Under the pieces are notes generated by a model. That model worked only from the letters and a program-made list of their open reading frames with translations. It was not told the origin of the DNA and did not search any database. DNA of 64,000 nt from an uncultured Candidatus Saccharibacteria bacterium (GTDB taxonomy: Bacteria > Patescibacteriota > Saccharimonadia > Saccharimonadales > Saccharimonadaceae), in the NCBI GenBank assembly GCA_938017675.1, contig CALIJB010000005.1, positions 114,742 through 178,741 on the forward strand. The letters are read 5' to 3'. A program made the translations under genes and the position numbers. This document shows, one piece after another, positions 16,805 to 25,746 of this stretch. The stretch's first letter is position 1; each line of letters opens with the position of its first letter.

Positions 16805-16881
16805 TGGAGGGCCCAGTGAGGCTTGAACTCACGACACCCTGCTTAAAAGGCAGGTGCTCTAACCAACTGAGCTATGGGCCC
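16805..16881 (-). tRNA. tRNA-Lys (anticodon TTT)
   Basis: Minus-strand cloverleaf: acceptor 5' GGGCCCA pairs with TGGGCCC; D stem/loop TAGCTCAGTTGGTTAGA; anticodon loop CTTTTAA (anticodon TTT); T arm with GTTCAAG; discriminator T; and an encoded 3' CCA (16805-16807). Length 77 with CCA. Confidence 0.96.
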
Positions 16882-16928
16882 GAGTGAATCTTACTATACA
16901 GTTTGCGGTGAGTCGTGTCAAGCTATGC

Positions 16929-16934
16929 TACTAT
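16929..16934 (+). promoter_or_regulatory. Predicted leaderless extended -10 box of comEC
   Basis: ATGC-TACTAT, six bases (cgaaat), ATG at 16941. Confidence 0.55.
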
Positions 16935-16940
16935 CGAAAT

Positions 16941-18380
16941 ATGAGATGGTTGGGCGAGCGGCTTCATCCAATGTGGCATATTGCCGCTTTATGCTACGGG
17001 CTAGTTAGCGGCGTGGTATTGGCGCAATGGTGGAACGGGGCTAGCTGGTGGTTAATTATTGCGTCCATCCCGCTGATTAGTTTAGCTTTTTGGCAGCGGC
17101 GGCTGATTTTGTTAATTTTAACGCTAGGCGCGGGGCTGTTGATCGGACTGGCTCGCGGCTCTAGCAATCAAGCGCAGTTACAGTTATATAAACCGTTGTA
17201 TGGTCAGTCGGTGCGATTAACTGGAATAGTGCGGGATGACGCAGATAACGTAGCTGGTAGTACTAGACTGCAAATAACTTATATCAAAATGGACGAGACA
17301 TCTTTACCTGGTCAAATTTGGTTGTCGCTGCGCGGTAATCCAGCAATTAAACGTGGTGATGGACTTGCTTTGCGCGGTGTATTGAAGCCGGGTTTTGGCA
17401 ATTTCGCGGCAGTATTAGCAAGGGCGAAGCTTGACAGTGTCAAGCGAACAGCTGGTGGCGATCCAGCACTAGAGCTGCGCGATACTTTTGCTGATGGCGT
17501 ACATAAAGCGGTTGATGATCCAGGAGCTAGCCTAGGGATTGGCTTTTTATTAGGCAAGAAAAGTATGCTGCCAGATGATCTACTAGAGGCTTTGAAGATT
17601 GCTGGTCTGACGCATATCATTGTAGCGAGCGGCTACAATTTAACAATTCTGGTACGTTTGGCGCGGCGGCTATTCGCAAAAATATCAAAATATTTAGCGA
17701 CACTAGTTAGCTGTAGTTTGGTGCTGGGTTTTATCGCTATGACTGGCGCTAGCCCGAGCATGGTGCGCGCCGGGCTTGTTGCCGGATTAAGTTTATTAGC
17801 ATGGTATGTTGGTCGAAAATTTCATCCAGTTGTTTTACTGGGGCTAGTATCGGCAATAACGGTATTGTGTAATCCGAGTTATGCTTGGGGAGACATGGGT
17901 TGGATGCTAAGTTTTGCAGCGTTTGCTGGCGTAATTATTGTGGCGCCAGTGTTGACGGCTTATTTCTTCTCGACTGATAAAGTCTCAGCTATCATTCAAA
18001 TTTTGTTAGAAACGTTAGCGGCACAGCTGGTAACTGCACCGATTATTATGGCAGCCTTTGGGCAGTTGAGCGTGGTTTCGTTGTTGGCGAATATCCTGGT
18101 TGGTCCGTTTATACCGTTGGCGATGCTGCTAACATCAATAGGTGGCGTTAGCGGATTGATTGTTCCAGCGATAGCGCACATCATTGGCTGGCCAGCGCAG
18201 ATGATGCTTGATGCGATGATTGCAGTAGTGAATTGGTGCGCCGAGCAATCTTGGGCTGCAGTTGAACTGCAAGTACCGTGGTGGATAGCGGCGCTATGGT
18301 ACGGTTTGATAATTGCGGCAGTGTGGTTCATGAAATGGCGTAGCGGCTATCGACTGCGCGACGCTTCAATAGTGACATAA
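16941..18380 (+). CDS. ComEC/Rec2-family DNA-uptake channel protein
   Basis: 479 residues from the ATG at 16941. N-terminal helices (about 10-75), an OB-like soluble region (about 85-190, with VRLTGIVRDDADN and a GDGLALRGVL segment), then the Competence domain: LKIAGLTHIIVASGYNLTIL (about 213-232) contains the family signature GLxHxxAxSGxN-like, followed by eight or so helices. There is no C-terminal metallo-beta-lactamase (ComEC_C) domain, as in shorter ComEC forms. It forms the channel that passes single-stranded DNA across the cytoplasmic membrane. With the type IV pilus operon and RecA in this window it supports natural transformation. Confidence 0.9.
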   Translation: MRWLGERLHPMWHIAALCYGLVSGVVLAQWWNGASWWLIIASIPLISLAFWQRRLILLILTLGAGLLIGLARGSSNQAQLQLYKPLYGQSVRLTGIVRDDADNVAGSTRLQITYIKMDETSLPGQIWLSLRGNPAIKRGDGLALRGVLKPGFGNFAAVLARAKLDSVKRTAGGDPALELRDTFADGVHKAVDDPGASLGIGFLLGKKSMLPDDLLEALKIAGLTHIIVASGYNLTILVRLARRLFAKISKYLATLVSCSLVLGFIAMTGASPSMVRAGLVAGLSLLAWYVGRKFHPVVLLGLVSAITVLCNPSYAWGDMGWMLSFAAFAGVIIVAPVLTAYFFSTDKVSAIIQILLETLAAQLVTAPIIMAAFGQLSVVSLLANILVGPFIPLAMLLTSIGGVSGLIVPAIAHIIGWPAQMMLDAMIAVVNWCAEQSWAAVELQVPWWIAALWYGLIIAAVWFMKWRSGYRLRDASIVT

Positions 18381-18439
18381 CAGGGCTCATTTGCTATTAT
18401 ATAAGCAAGCATTTATCAATAAACTAACGAGGAGTAGTC

Positions 18440-19165
18440 ATGTCAGGACATAGTAAATGGGCGACAACACATCGTCAAAAAGCTGTTGTTGATGCTAAAC
18501 GCGGTGCGATTTTCACTAAAATTGGCAACCAGATCGCTATCGCAGCGCGGGCTGGCACTGATCCCACAATGAACTCTAGTCTAGCGATGGCTATCGAAAA
18601 AGCTAAGGCGGCAAATATGCCAGCTGCCAATATTCAGCGGGCGATCGACCGGGTTGCCGACAAAAATTCAGCGGCGCTAGAAGAAATTACTTACGAAGGT
18701 TATGGCCCTGGCGGCGTAGGGATTATCATTGAAACAGCCACTGATAACCGCAATCGAACTTTGCCAGAGGTGAAATTGGCTTTAACTAAAAACGGCGGTT
18801 CAATGGCCGATGCTGGCAGCGTGATGTTTCAATTTGACCGCAAAGGGGTTATTCGGGTGGCAGCAAGCGGCGAAGAAGCATTGTTGCAAGTACTTGACGC
18901 AGGCGCCGAAGATGCTGTTGAGGCTGATGGTAAACTAATTGTCTATACTGGCATGAAAGATTTAGCGAGCGTTCGCAAGGCGTTGCTCGATGCAGGTATG
19001 ACTATCGAGGAAGCCGAGTTGCAATACATTGCCAAAAATGACGTGCCTATCAGCGATGTTGAAACCGCTCGCAAAGTAATAAAAATTATTGACGCGCTCG
19101 ACGATCTTGATGATGTAGTAAACGTTTATACGAATGCCGATATTACTGCTGATATTAACGATTAG
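18440..19165 (+). CDS. yebC: YebC/PmpR-family regulator or ribosome rescue factor (TACO1-like)
   Basis: 241 residues, normal length. N-terminus MSGHSKWATTHRQKAVVDAKRGAIFTK (about 1-27) is the YebC signature (SGHSKWxxIxxxKxxxDxxRGxxF). EITYEGYGPGGVGIIIE (about 82-98) is the second signature, and three alpha/beta domains follow. GAGGAG ribosome site. Described as a DNA-binding regulator in some bacteria and as a translation factor that eases stalling at proline runs in others. In many genomes it sits next to ruvC, and here ruvC is two genes downstream. Confidence 0.97.
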   Translation: MSGHSKWATTHRQKAVVDAKRGAIFTKIGNQIAIAARAGTDPTMNSSLAMAIEKAKAANMPAANIQRAIDRVADKNSAALEEITYEGYGPGGVGIIIETATDNRNRTLPEVKLALTKNGGSMADAGSVMFQFDRKGVIRVAASGEEALLQVLDAGAEDAVEADGKLIVYTGMKDLASVRKALLDAGMTIEEAELQYIAKNDVPISDVETARKVIKIIDALDDLDDVVNVYTNADITADIND

Positions 19166-19233
19166 TTGACTTTTAAGCTTACCTTCATGTAGATTATAAG
19201 TATACATGGTATTTATAATTGCTAGGAGGCCTG

Positions 19234-21075
19234 ATGCGATGTCTAAAACTCGTCATTTTGATAGCAACTATAACTATTCAGCCAGTATTTTCAGGGTTGG
19301 CAGCGGCAGATGCTGTATCGACGGCGGCTGTTTCGCCAGATAACACGCTAAGCATTGCAAGCGAAAATAATAGCGATAATTTACCAACCGCTAAACAAGA
19401 GGAAAAACTCGGTAAGTCTAACGAGCCGCTAATTAATAAAGAAAACTCTAATTCACTGCCAGCTGCGAACGATGGGAAGACACTCCCGCGGCAGACTGCT
19501 GAAAACAAAACCGCTGCCAAGCCTGCTGAAATCCCGCCGTCGGTCCCGTCAAACTCTACTAATGCCAGCGAAACTGTAGATAAAACGACAACATTGCCTT
19601 CACCGTTGTTAGCAAAAAATGATGTTGTAGTCTCGGCGTTTAAAACTGATCCAAAATACGGCTATACGGCGATAGAACTTTACAATACTAGTGATAAATT
19701 TTTCGATTTAGGACAGATGTCGCTAGAACTACGTTACGCAACAGCGGAAGCTGATTTTGTTTGTAATGCTAAATTGCGAGATTATCTGCGGCCGAAGAGT
19801 TATTTAACGCTGTACAGCCCGAACTTGTCGCATACGGATAATGCATTGCTTTTAGCGGGCTGTCCAACTCCAAATAGTGATGCTTTGTATGACAAAGAGA
19901 TAAATGTTTATCAAGCTGGCCAGCTGGTTGAGGCGGTTCGAATTAACAACACCGATCTCGGCAAATATCAAAATGATATTTGGGAGCGTAAAGGCTGGAG
20001 CATATCTTATCGAACTGGTGTCTTTAAAACTGATTTTCGTAAACGAGCGACTGGCAATATGATATCAAGTGATTTGTACCGTTTGCCGCCGACGCCAACT
20101 TTACAGATTCTAGAAATTTTACCGAATCCAGCAGATTGTGCTACGGCTGACCCGAACCTTGCCTGCTATAGCTACGTCAAGGTTAAAAATATTGGTCAAA
20201 GCCCAATAGACTTATCGCTATATCGCTTGCGTAGCGGCAACCAAGCGGTGTCAGCTTCTACTAATAATCTTTCGAAGTTATCGGGCACGGTTCTGCCGGG
20301 TAAAATCTTTGTTATATCGGGGAAGACGCTGCATCTTGACAAGGCGTCTGGAACAGTGTGGCTGCAAGATGCCAATGGGGTAGTCGACTATAACAACGAT
20401 GTCGTACCTTACGAGAAAGCCGATAGCGCTGGCAACGAAGGACGTTCTTGGGCGTATGATGCTAGGGACGCTACTTGGCGTTGGGCGACGCCGAATCCAG
20501 GTAGCGAGGGTAATGATTTTACGCCTAAACTTAATTATGGTAAGGGTAGCCTGAAAGCGTTGTCGGCTAAACCAAAAATAAAAATATTGAAACCATGCCG
20601 CGATGATCAGTATCGCAGCGAAGAGACTGGCCGCTGCCGCAACATTGTTCAGAACAAGAAAAAAACTGTTGCCTTGAAACCTTGCAAAGAAGGTCAATAT
20701 CGCAGCGAGGAGACCGGGCGTTGTCGCTCAATTGCCAAGGCGGCTGCAGCCGTTCTGAAGCCGTGTAAAGAGGGCCAATTTCGTAACCCAGAAACTGGCC
20801 GCTGTAAGAAGATTGCTTCTGTTGACGATTTACCCAAACCGTGTAAAGAAGGCTGGGAACGCAATCCTTCAACTGGACGCTGCCGCAAAATCAAGAAAGC
20901 TAGTAATACATTAGCGGCTTATCCAGTGCAGCCAGTAACAGTCCAGCAAACTAATCCAGCAGTGTGGTGGACGATTGGCGGACTGGCCTTGGCGGGTGTT
21001 AGTTATGGTGTCTGGGAATGGCGCGTTGAAATTAAGCGCGGCTTGAGAAAAGCTATTCGATTTGGCAGGAAGTGA
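19234..21075 (+). CDS. Exported surface protein with lamin-tail-like domains and Cys repeats (613 aa)
   Basis: Start at ATG 19234, just after AGGAGG. A signal peptide (about 1-25, ending near GLAAADA) is followed by a low-complexity Ser/Asn/Ala/Lys linker (about 26-130). Two beta-rich modules follow (about 131-270 and 286-420) with IELYNTSDKFFDLG and VKNIGQSPIDLSLYRL segments typical of lamin-tail (LTD) folds. Four tandem Cys repeats (about 452-552) of the form KPCKEGxxRNPxTGRCRxI come next, then a C-terminal helix (about 571-593) and a basic tail. It is thus anchored by a C-terminal helix with the bulk outside. No enzyme motif. The repeat pattern is one I associate with Saccharibacteria surface proteins. 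Confidence 0.82.
   Translation: MRCLKLVILIATITIQPVFSGLAAADAVSTAAVSPDNTLSIASENNSDNLPTAKQEEKLGKSNEPLINKENSNSLPAANDGKTLPRQTAENKTAAKPAEIPPSVPSNSTNASETVDKTTTLPSPLLAKNDVVVSAFKTDPKYGYTAIELYNTSDKFFDLGQMSLELRYATAEADFVCNAKLRDYLRPKSYLTLYSPNLSHTDNALLLAGCPTPNSDALYDKEINVYQAGQLVEAVRINNTDLGKYQNDIWERKGWSISYRTGVFKTDFRKRATGNMISSDLYRLPPTPTLQILEILPNPADCATADPNLACYSYVKVKNIGQSPIDLSLYRLRSGNQAVSASTNNLSKLSGTVLPGKIFVISGKTLHLDKASGTVWLQDANGVVDYNNDVVPYEKADSAGNEGRSWAYDARDATWRWATPNPGSEGNDFTPKLNYGKGSLKALSAKPKIKILKPCRDDQYRSEETGRCRNIVQNKKKTVALKPCKEGQYRSEETGRCRSIAKAAAAVLKPCKEGQFRNPETGRCKKIASVDDLPKPCKEGWERNPSTGRCRKIKKASNTLAAYPVQPVTVQQTNPAVWWTIGGLALAGVSYGVWEWRVEIKRGLRKAIRFGRK
20587..20892 (+). repeat. Four Cys-motif repeats inside the 613-aa surface protein
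   Basis: Units begin KPCRDDQYRSEETGRC, KPCKEGQYRSEETGRC, KPCKEGQFRNPETGRC and KPCKEGWERNPSTGRC. Each has two Cys 12 residues apart with conserved G-R before the second Cys; linkers are variable. They look like small disulfide-closed loops. Confidence 0.85.
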
Positions 21076-21086
21076 TCCATATCAGC

Positions 21087-21566
21087 ATGCGAATCATCGG
21101 AATTGATCCTGGTACAGGTATTCTCGGATTTGGCGTAATTGATGTCAACGGTGGTAGAACGAGGCTGGTTACGGCTGGAGTGATCACTACGCCAGCACAC
21201 ACGCCGCTGCCAGATCGCCTTGAAGAGATCTACTCGGGTTTAACCGATATTATTAAAGAGACGCAGCCGGATGTTATGTCGGTTGAGAAACTGTTTTTTA
21301 CTAAGAATATTACGACAGCAATCAGTGTCGCCGAGGCGCGCGGCGTAGCAATATTGACAGGTCGCCAAGCGAAATTGCCAATTCACGAATACACGCCGAA
21401 TGAAATCAAAAAATCAATCACTGGTTACGGTGCCGCTAAAAAGCCGCAAATTCAAGAAATGGTGCGTATTCAGCTAGGGTTGCAAGAGGTGCCGAAGCCT
21501 GATGATTGCGCTGACGCATTGGCGGCAGCTTTAACGCATGCGTTTATGAGCCGTATTGAAGCGTAA
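21087..21566 (+). CDS. ruvC: Crossover junction endodeoxyribonuclease RuvC
   Basis: 159 residues from the ATG at 21087; an alternative GTG at 21072 overlaps the previous stop and would add five residues before the conserved start. Catalytic acids: Asp7 in IGIDPGT, Glu67 in SVEKLFF, Asp140 and Asp143 in KPDDCADALAAALTH. It resolves Holliday junctions as a dimer together with RuvAB, whose genes follow after an intervening PBP gene. Confidence 0.96.
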   Translation: MRIIGIDPGTGILGFGVIDVNGGRTRLVTAGVITTPAHTPLPDRLEEIYSGLTDIIKETQPDVMSVEKLFFTKNITTAISVAEARGVAILTGRQAKLPIHEYTPNEIKKSITGYGAAKKPQIQEMVRIQLGLQEVPKPDDCADALAAALTHAFMSRIEA

Positions 21567-21582
21567 GGTGATATAATGGTAG

Positions 21583-24108
21583 GTGATGCAGATACAAAAG
21601 CAACCGCCGCGTTTATCGCGCTACGCTAACATAGGTCGTAAGAAATCTCTAGTTCGTAAGATTCATCGCCAGCCGACGGGTAAGTTCGGTAAACTTGTCG
21701 CTTGGTGGCAAGGATTGTCGCGCAAGCAGAAGGTTGCCGTTGTTGGCGGTCCTATTCTAGCAATTATGATTATCATACCAGTGGTAACATACATCATGCT
21801 GGCTAATGATATCCGCGACGTTGAACGTTTGATGAACCGTAATAATACCGGAATCGTTCTAAAAGACAAAAATGGTAAGACTTTTTATAGTATTGGTCGG
21901 GCTGAGAAACGCAATATCGTGAAACTCGATCAGATATCTGATCATATGAAGAATGCTTTGCTGGCGAGCGAGGACAAGGATTTTTATAAACATGGCGGAT
22001 TTAATCTTTTTAGTATCGCTAGGGCGGCAGTGACGCGGCATGGTGGCGGCTCGACCATCACTCAGCAATTAGTTAAGAACACTCTACTAAGCGATGAGCA
22101 TAGTTTAATGCGTAAATATCAGGAATTTTTCATGTCGATTGCTGTCGAGCAAAACTATTCTAAAGACGAAATTCTCGACATGTATCTCAATTCGGTCTAT
22201 TTTGGTGAAAACGCTTTTGGTATAGAGGATGCGGCTAAGACTTATTTCAATAAAACACCGAAAGAACTAACTCTGGCAGAAAGCGCTATGCTGGTTGGTG
22301 TATTGCCGGCACCGAGCAGCTACTCGCCGATTAGCGGCAGTGCTGAATATGCTAAAGAACGGCAAAAAACGGTACTCAGTCGAATGGTAAAAGAGGGCTA
22401 CGTCACCGAAGCGCAAAAAACAGAGGCTTTAGCCCAGCAATTGGCCTACGCGCCGCCGTCAACGCAGAATGATAGCGTGGCGCCGCATTTTGCTGAAATG
22501 GTGGTAGCTGAGCTCAGCGATAAATATAGCTCTAAAAAAGGCGGCTACGAAAAAGATGGCTACGAAAAAGTTATGCGTTCTGGCTATCAAGTCACAACGA
22601 CGCTAGATATTGATATGCAGAATACCCTCAAAGACAACATTAACAAGCAAATGAGGCATATTAACCGAATGGGCGGCTCTAATGCCAGCGGAGTTGTCGT
22701 TGATCCAACGACTGGTGAAGTTCGAGCTTTGGTTGGCAGTGCCGATTATAATAATGAAAAATGGGGCAAGGTTAACATGGTAACGACTAGGCGCCAGCCA
22801 GGTTCTAGCTTCAAGCCGATTTATTACGCAGCAGCATTGGCAGACGGCGTGATTACGCCAGCGACTATTTTGCAAGATAAAGTTAAGGATTTCGGCGGCG
22901 GCTATGTGCCGCGCGATGCCGATAAAAATGAAGCTAGCCGCGGCGGTAGTGCTACGGTGCGCCAAGCACTTAACTGGTCGCTTAATATCCCGAGCGTTGA
23001 GGTTATGCAAAAATACGGCATTTCTCGTTCAGTAACAGCTGCTAACAGTATGGGCATTTCCTCTATTAAGAAAGGCGATCACGGCTTATCGTTGGCGCTT
23101 GGTTCAGCCGAGGCATCTTTGCAGGATATGGTGCATGCTTATACTGCTTTCGCTAATAGCGGCAAGCAATATGATATTACTAAAATTACTCAGATTGACG
23201 ATAAATACGCTAAAACAATCTACAAACACGAGGGCAAGTATAAGCAAGTTATTAGCGCTCAGGGGGCTTACCTAATCTCAGATATTCTTAGCGACAGGAC
23301 AACTCGCGCACGCATCTTTGGTTCGTCAATTACGGTTAACGGTAATCATACTGTTGCTGTTAAAACTGGTACTACCAACGACAACCGCGATGCTTGGACG
23401 ATTGGCTATAATCCGCAATATGTTGTTGGTGTTTGGGTTGGCAATAATGATAACTCTGCTATGATTAGCGGTGGTAGCGACATGGCTGGGCCGATTTGGA
23501 AGAGTACGATGACGTCGCTATTGTCAGGCAAGCCAGATGTTAAATTCACTCTGCCGAGCGGTATCGTTCAGCGCGCTGTCTGTAAGGACAAGGGCGGCTT
23601 GGCGGCGAAAGCCGGTGCTAATACTTATAATGAATACTTTATGAGCGGCGCTTTGCCGACTGAATCGTGTAATTCTGAGCCAACTAAAGTATCTGTTTGC
23701 AACCTCTCTACCGGCAAGATTGAAACTATCGATGAGGACAAGTTTGACTCGACGAAATATTCAAAAGACACTGCTAATTGTAAGGCGCCGACGATTACCG
23801 TTTGCAACCTCTCTACCGGCAAGGTTGAAACTATTGACGAAGCTAGCTTTAACTCGACAAAATACTCGAAAGACACTGCTAACTGTAAAAGCACAAATGC
23901 TAAAGTGGCAGCCTGCGACCTCAAGACAGGCTCAGTGGTTATGGTCGATAAAAGTAAAATCGACGGCGTGAACTACAGTAAAGATACTAGCAATTGTGCG
24001 GCTGCTGGCGGAAACGATAATAGTGGCGGCAGCTCAGGCGATTCTGGCGGTAGCAATAATGGCGGCAATAATAGTAATAATCCTGGCGGTAACACTACGT
24101 CGCCATAG
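21583..24108 (+). CDS. Class A penicillin-binding protein with C-terminal Cys-repeat extension
   Basis: 841 residues (GTG 21583; ATG 21586 is also possible). Cytoplasmic basic N-terminus, one membrane helix (about 51-73), glycosyltransferase domain with ASEDKDFYKHGG (catalytic Glu about 130) and GGGSTITQQLVKN. Transpeptidase domain: PGSSFKP (nucleophile Ser about 408), SLN motif in NWSLNIPS and KTGTTND (about 593). It polymerises and crosslinks peptidoglycan. Beyond the catalytic core it carries three repeats with paired Cys (about 703-806) and a Gly/Ser/Asn-rich tail (807-841) unusual for class A PBPs. TATAAT at 21572-21577 lies 5 nt before the GTG, again near-leaderless. Confidence 0.95.
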   Translation: MMQIQKQPPRLSRYANIGRKKSLVRKIHRQPTGKFGKLVAWWQGLSRKQKVAVVGGPILAIMIIIPVVTYIMLANDIRDVERLMNRNNTGIVLKDKNGKTFYSIGRAEKRNIVKLDQISDHMKNALLASEDKDFYKHGGFNLFSIARAAVTRHGGGSTITQQLVKNTLLSDEHSLMRKYQEFFMSIAVEQNYSKDEILDMYLNSVYFGENAFGIEDAAKTYFNKTPKELTLAESAMLVGVLPAPSSYSPISGSAEYAKERQKTVLSRMVKEGYVTEAQKTEALAQQLAYAPPSTQNDSVAPHFAEMVVAELSDKYSSKKGGYEKDGYEKVMRSGYQVTTTLDIDMQNTLKDNINKQMRHINRMGGSNASGVVVDPTTGEVRALVGSADYNNEKWGKVNMVTTRRQPGSSFKPIYYAAALADGVITPATILQDKVKDFGGGYVPRDADKNEASRGGSATVRQALNWSLNIPSVEVMQKYGISRSVTAANSMGISSIKKGDHGLSLALGSAEASLQDMVHAYTAFANSGKQYDITKITQIDDKYAKTIYKHEGKYKQVISAQGAYLISDILSDRTTRARIFGSSITVNGNHTVAVKTGTTNDNRDAWTIGYNPQYVVGVWVGNNDNSAMISGGSDMAGPIWKSTMTSLLSGKPDVKFTLPSGIVQRAVCKDKGGLAAKAGANTYNEYFMSGALPTESCNSEPTKVSVCNLSTGKIETIDEDKFDSTKYSKDTANCKAPTITVCNLSTGKVETIDEASFNSTKYSKDTANCKSTNAKVAACDLKTGSVVMVDKSKIDGVNYSKDTSNCAAAGGNDNSGGSSGDSGGSNNGGNNSNNPGGNTTSP
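23690..24000 (+). repeat. Three Cys-bounded repeats in the PBP C-terminus
   Basis: Units start VCNLSTGKIETIDEDKF, VCNLSTGKVETIDEASF and ACDLKTGSVVMVDKSKI and close with YSKDTANC, YSKDTANC and YSKDTSNC. The first two are nearly identical in DNA, so duplication is recent. Each unit has one Cys at its start and one at its end. Confidence 0.85.
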
Positions 24109-24114
24109 CTGATT

Positions 24115-24693
24115 ATGATAGCTCATCTTTCTGGTGTGATCGCTGAAAAGTTTGGCGCTGGCAGCGTCGTGGTTGACGTTCACGGCGTTGGCTACGAAGT
24201 CAGTGTGGCGGCTGGCGATTTTGAGGCGGCGGTACTGAATCAAGACGTCAAGTTTTATACCTACCACCATGTGCGCGAGCAGGCGGAAGAACTATTCGGT
24301 TTTTCTAGTTTGGCGGCAAAAAAGCTGTTTGAAATGCTGATTACTGTTCAGAGTGTCGGCCCGAAGGCGGCGCTAGCGATTCTCAGCCTGGGCGATGCGG
24401 AACAGGTGCGCAACGCTATTGCCAACGCTGACAGTGCTTTTGTGCAAAAAGCTGCTGGTATTGGCAAAAAAACTGCCGAGCGGGTGGTGGTTGATCTGAG
24501 CGATAAGGTTGGCTTGCCAGCGCATTACGGTCGAGCGGACACTCCGGTCCAAGCTGAATTGAATACTTCTGACGAAGCTTTAGAAGCGCTGATGGCGCTG
24601 GGCTACACCTTAGCGGACGCTACCAAAGCGCTGGAAAATGTTGACACTAATCTGCCGACGGCGCAGCGGGTGACGGAAGCGTTGAAGGGATAA
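24115..24693 (+). CDS. ruvA: Holliday junction branch migration protein RuvA
   Basis: 192 residues. OB-fold domain I (1-63, MIAHLSGVIAEKFGAGSVVV), domain II with two helix-hairpin-helix motifs (LITVQSVGPKAALAIL and AAGIGKKTAERVVVDL; about 78-130), a flexible linker and domain III (about 145-192, DEALEALMALGY), which contacts RuvB. It binds four-way junctions as a tetramer. Located directly upstream of ruvB (13 nt gap). Confidence 0.98.
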   Translation: MIAHLSGVIAEKFGAGSVVVDVHGVGYEVSVAAGDFEAAVLNQDVKFYTYHHVREQAEELFGFSSLAAKKLFEMLITVQSVGPKAALAILSLGDAEQVRNAIANADSAFVQKAAGIGKKTAERVVVDLSDKVGLPAHYGRADTPVQAELNTSDEALEALMALGYTLADATKALENVDTNLPTAQRVTEALKG

Positions 24694-24706
24694 AACGGCT
24701 TAATCT

Positions 24707-25714
24707 ATGGCAATTCAAAGAATAGTCGATACTAGTCCGCATGATGACGCCGAGGAGCAGCGGATTGAAGTTAGTCTGCGTCCGCAGAATTTCAATGAAT
24801 ATGTTGGTCAAGAACGGTTGAAGCGTAATTTACGCCTGGCGATTGAGGCGGCCAAGAAGCGCAGCGAGCCGCTGGATCATGTGCTGCTGTACGGCCCGCC
24901 AGGGCTGGGTAAGACGACCATGGCGACGGTGATCGCCAATGAGATGGGCACAAACTTGCGCATTACTAGCGGCCCGGCCATTGAAAAGGCGGGTGATTTG
25001 GCGTCGATTTTGACCAATTTGGCGGACGGCGATATTTTGTTCATTGATGAAATTCATCGCCTCGGCCGGGCGGTGGAGGAGATTTTGTATTCGGCGATGG
25101 AGGATTTCAAGCTGGATATCGTCATCGGCAAAGGACCAGCGGCCCGGTCGATTCGGCTGGACTTGCCGCGGTTTACGGTCATCGGTGCAACGACGCGGAC
25201 AGGCAGTTTGGCAGCGCCGCTGCGCGATCGGTTTGGGCATATTTACCGCCTGGAGTTTTATGAGCCAGAGGATATCGCTAAAATTGTGACGCGGAGTGCG
25301 GCTATCCTGGAGTCGTCAATTCGGCATGAAGCAGCGAACTTATTGTCAACACGGGCCCGCTTGACGCCGCGTATCGCCAATCGCCTGCTCAAGCGCGTGC
25401 GCGACTATGCCGACGTCAACGGCGATGGCATAATTGATGTAAAAACGACAACGAGTGCGCTAGAAATGCTGGAAGTGGATGAGCTGGGCTTGGATCCAGC
25501 TGATCGCAATTTACTACAATCAATCCTGGAAAATTATGGCGACAATCCGGTGGGACTAACCACCATTGCCGCCCTGACTGGCGACGAAGCGACGACGATT
25601 GAGGATTTTTATGAACCGTATTTACTGCAAATTGGCTTCATTGAACGCACGCCGCGCGGCCGCCGGGTGACGATTAAGGCGAAGCGGCATCTCGGCAATA
25701 CAGGGAATTTATAG
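24707..25714 (+). CDS. ruvB: Holliday junction branch migration helicase RuvB
   Basis: 335 residues, full length. Walker A GPPGLGKTT (63-71), Walker B ILFIDEIHRLG (about 106-116), sensor 1 IGATTRTG (about 163-170), arginine finger region in APLRDRFG (about 173-180), and a C-terminal winged helix ending FIERTPRGRRVT. AAA+ motor that drives branch migration with RuvA. The ruvC and ruvAB parts are split only by the PBP gene. Confidence 0.98.
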   Translation: MAIQRIVDTSPHDDAEEQRIEVSLRPQNFNEYVGQERLKRNLRLAIEAAKKRSEPLDHVLLYGPPGLGKTTMATVIANEMGTNLRITSGPAIEKAGDLASILTNLADGDILFIDEIHRLGRAVEEILYSAMEDFKLDIVIGKGPAARSIRLDLPRFTVIGATTRTGSLAAPLRDRFGHIYRLEFYEPEDIAKIVTRSAAILESSIRHEAANLLSTRARLTPRIANRLLKRVRDYADVNGDGIIDVKTTTSALEMLEVDELGLDPADRNLLQSILENYGDNPVGLTTIAALTGDEATTIEDFYEPYLLQIGFIERTPRGRRVTIKAKRHLGNTGNL

Positions 25715-25732
25715 TATACTACAAGTAGTATA
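25715..25732 (+). promoter_or_regulatory. Perfect inverted repeat at promoter of the PH-domain gene
   Basis: TATACTAC (25715-25722), AA, GTAGTATA (25725-25732). The left arm contains a -10-like TATACT, so the palindrome could be an operator or a leader hairpin. The gene downstream has its own GAGGAGG ribosome site. Confidence 0.5.
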
Positions 25733-25746
25733 AACGAGGAGGTATC

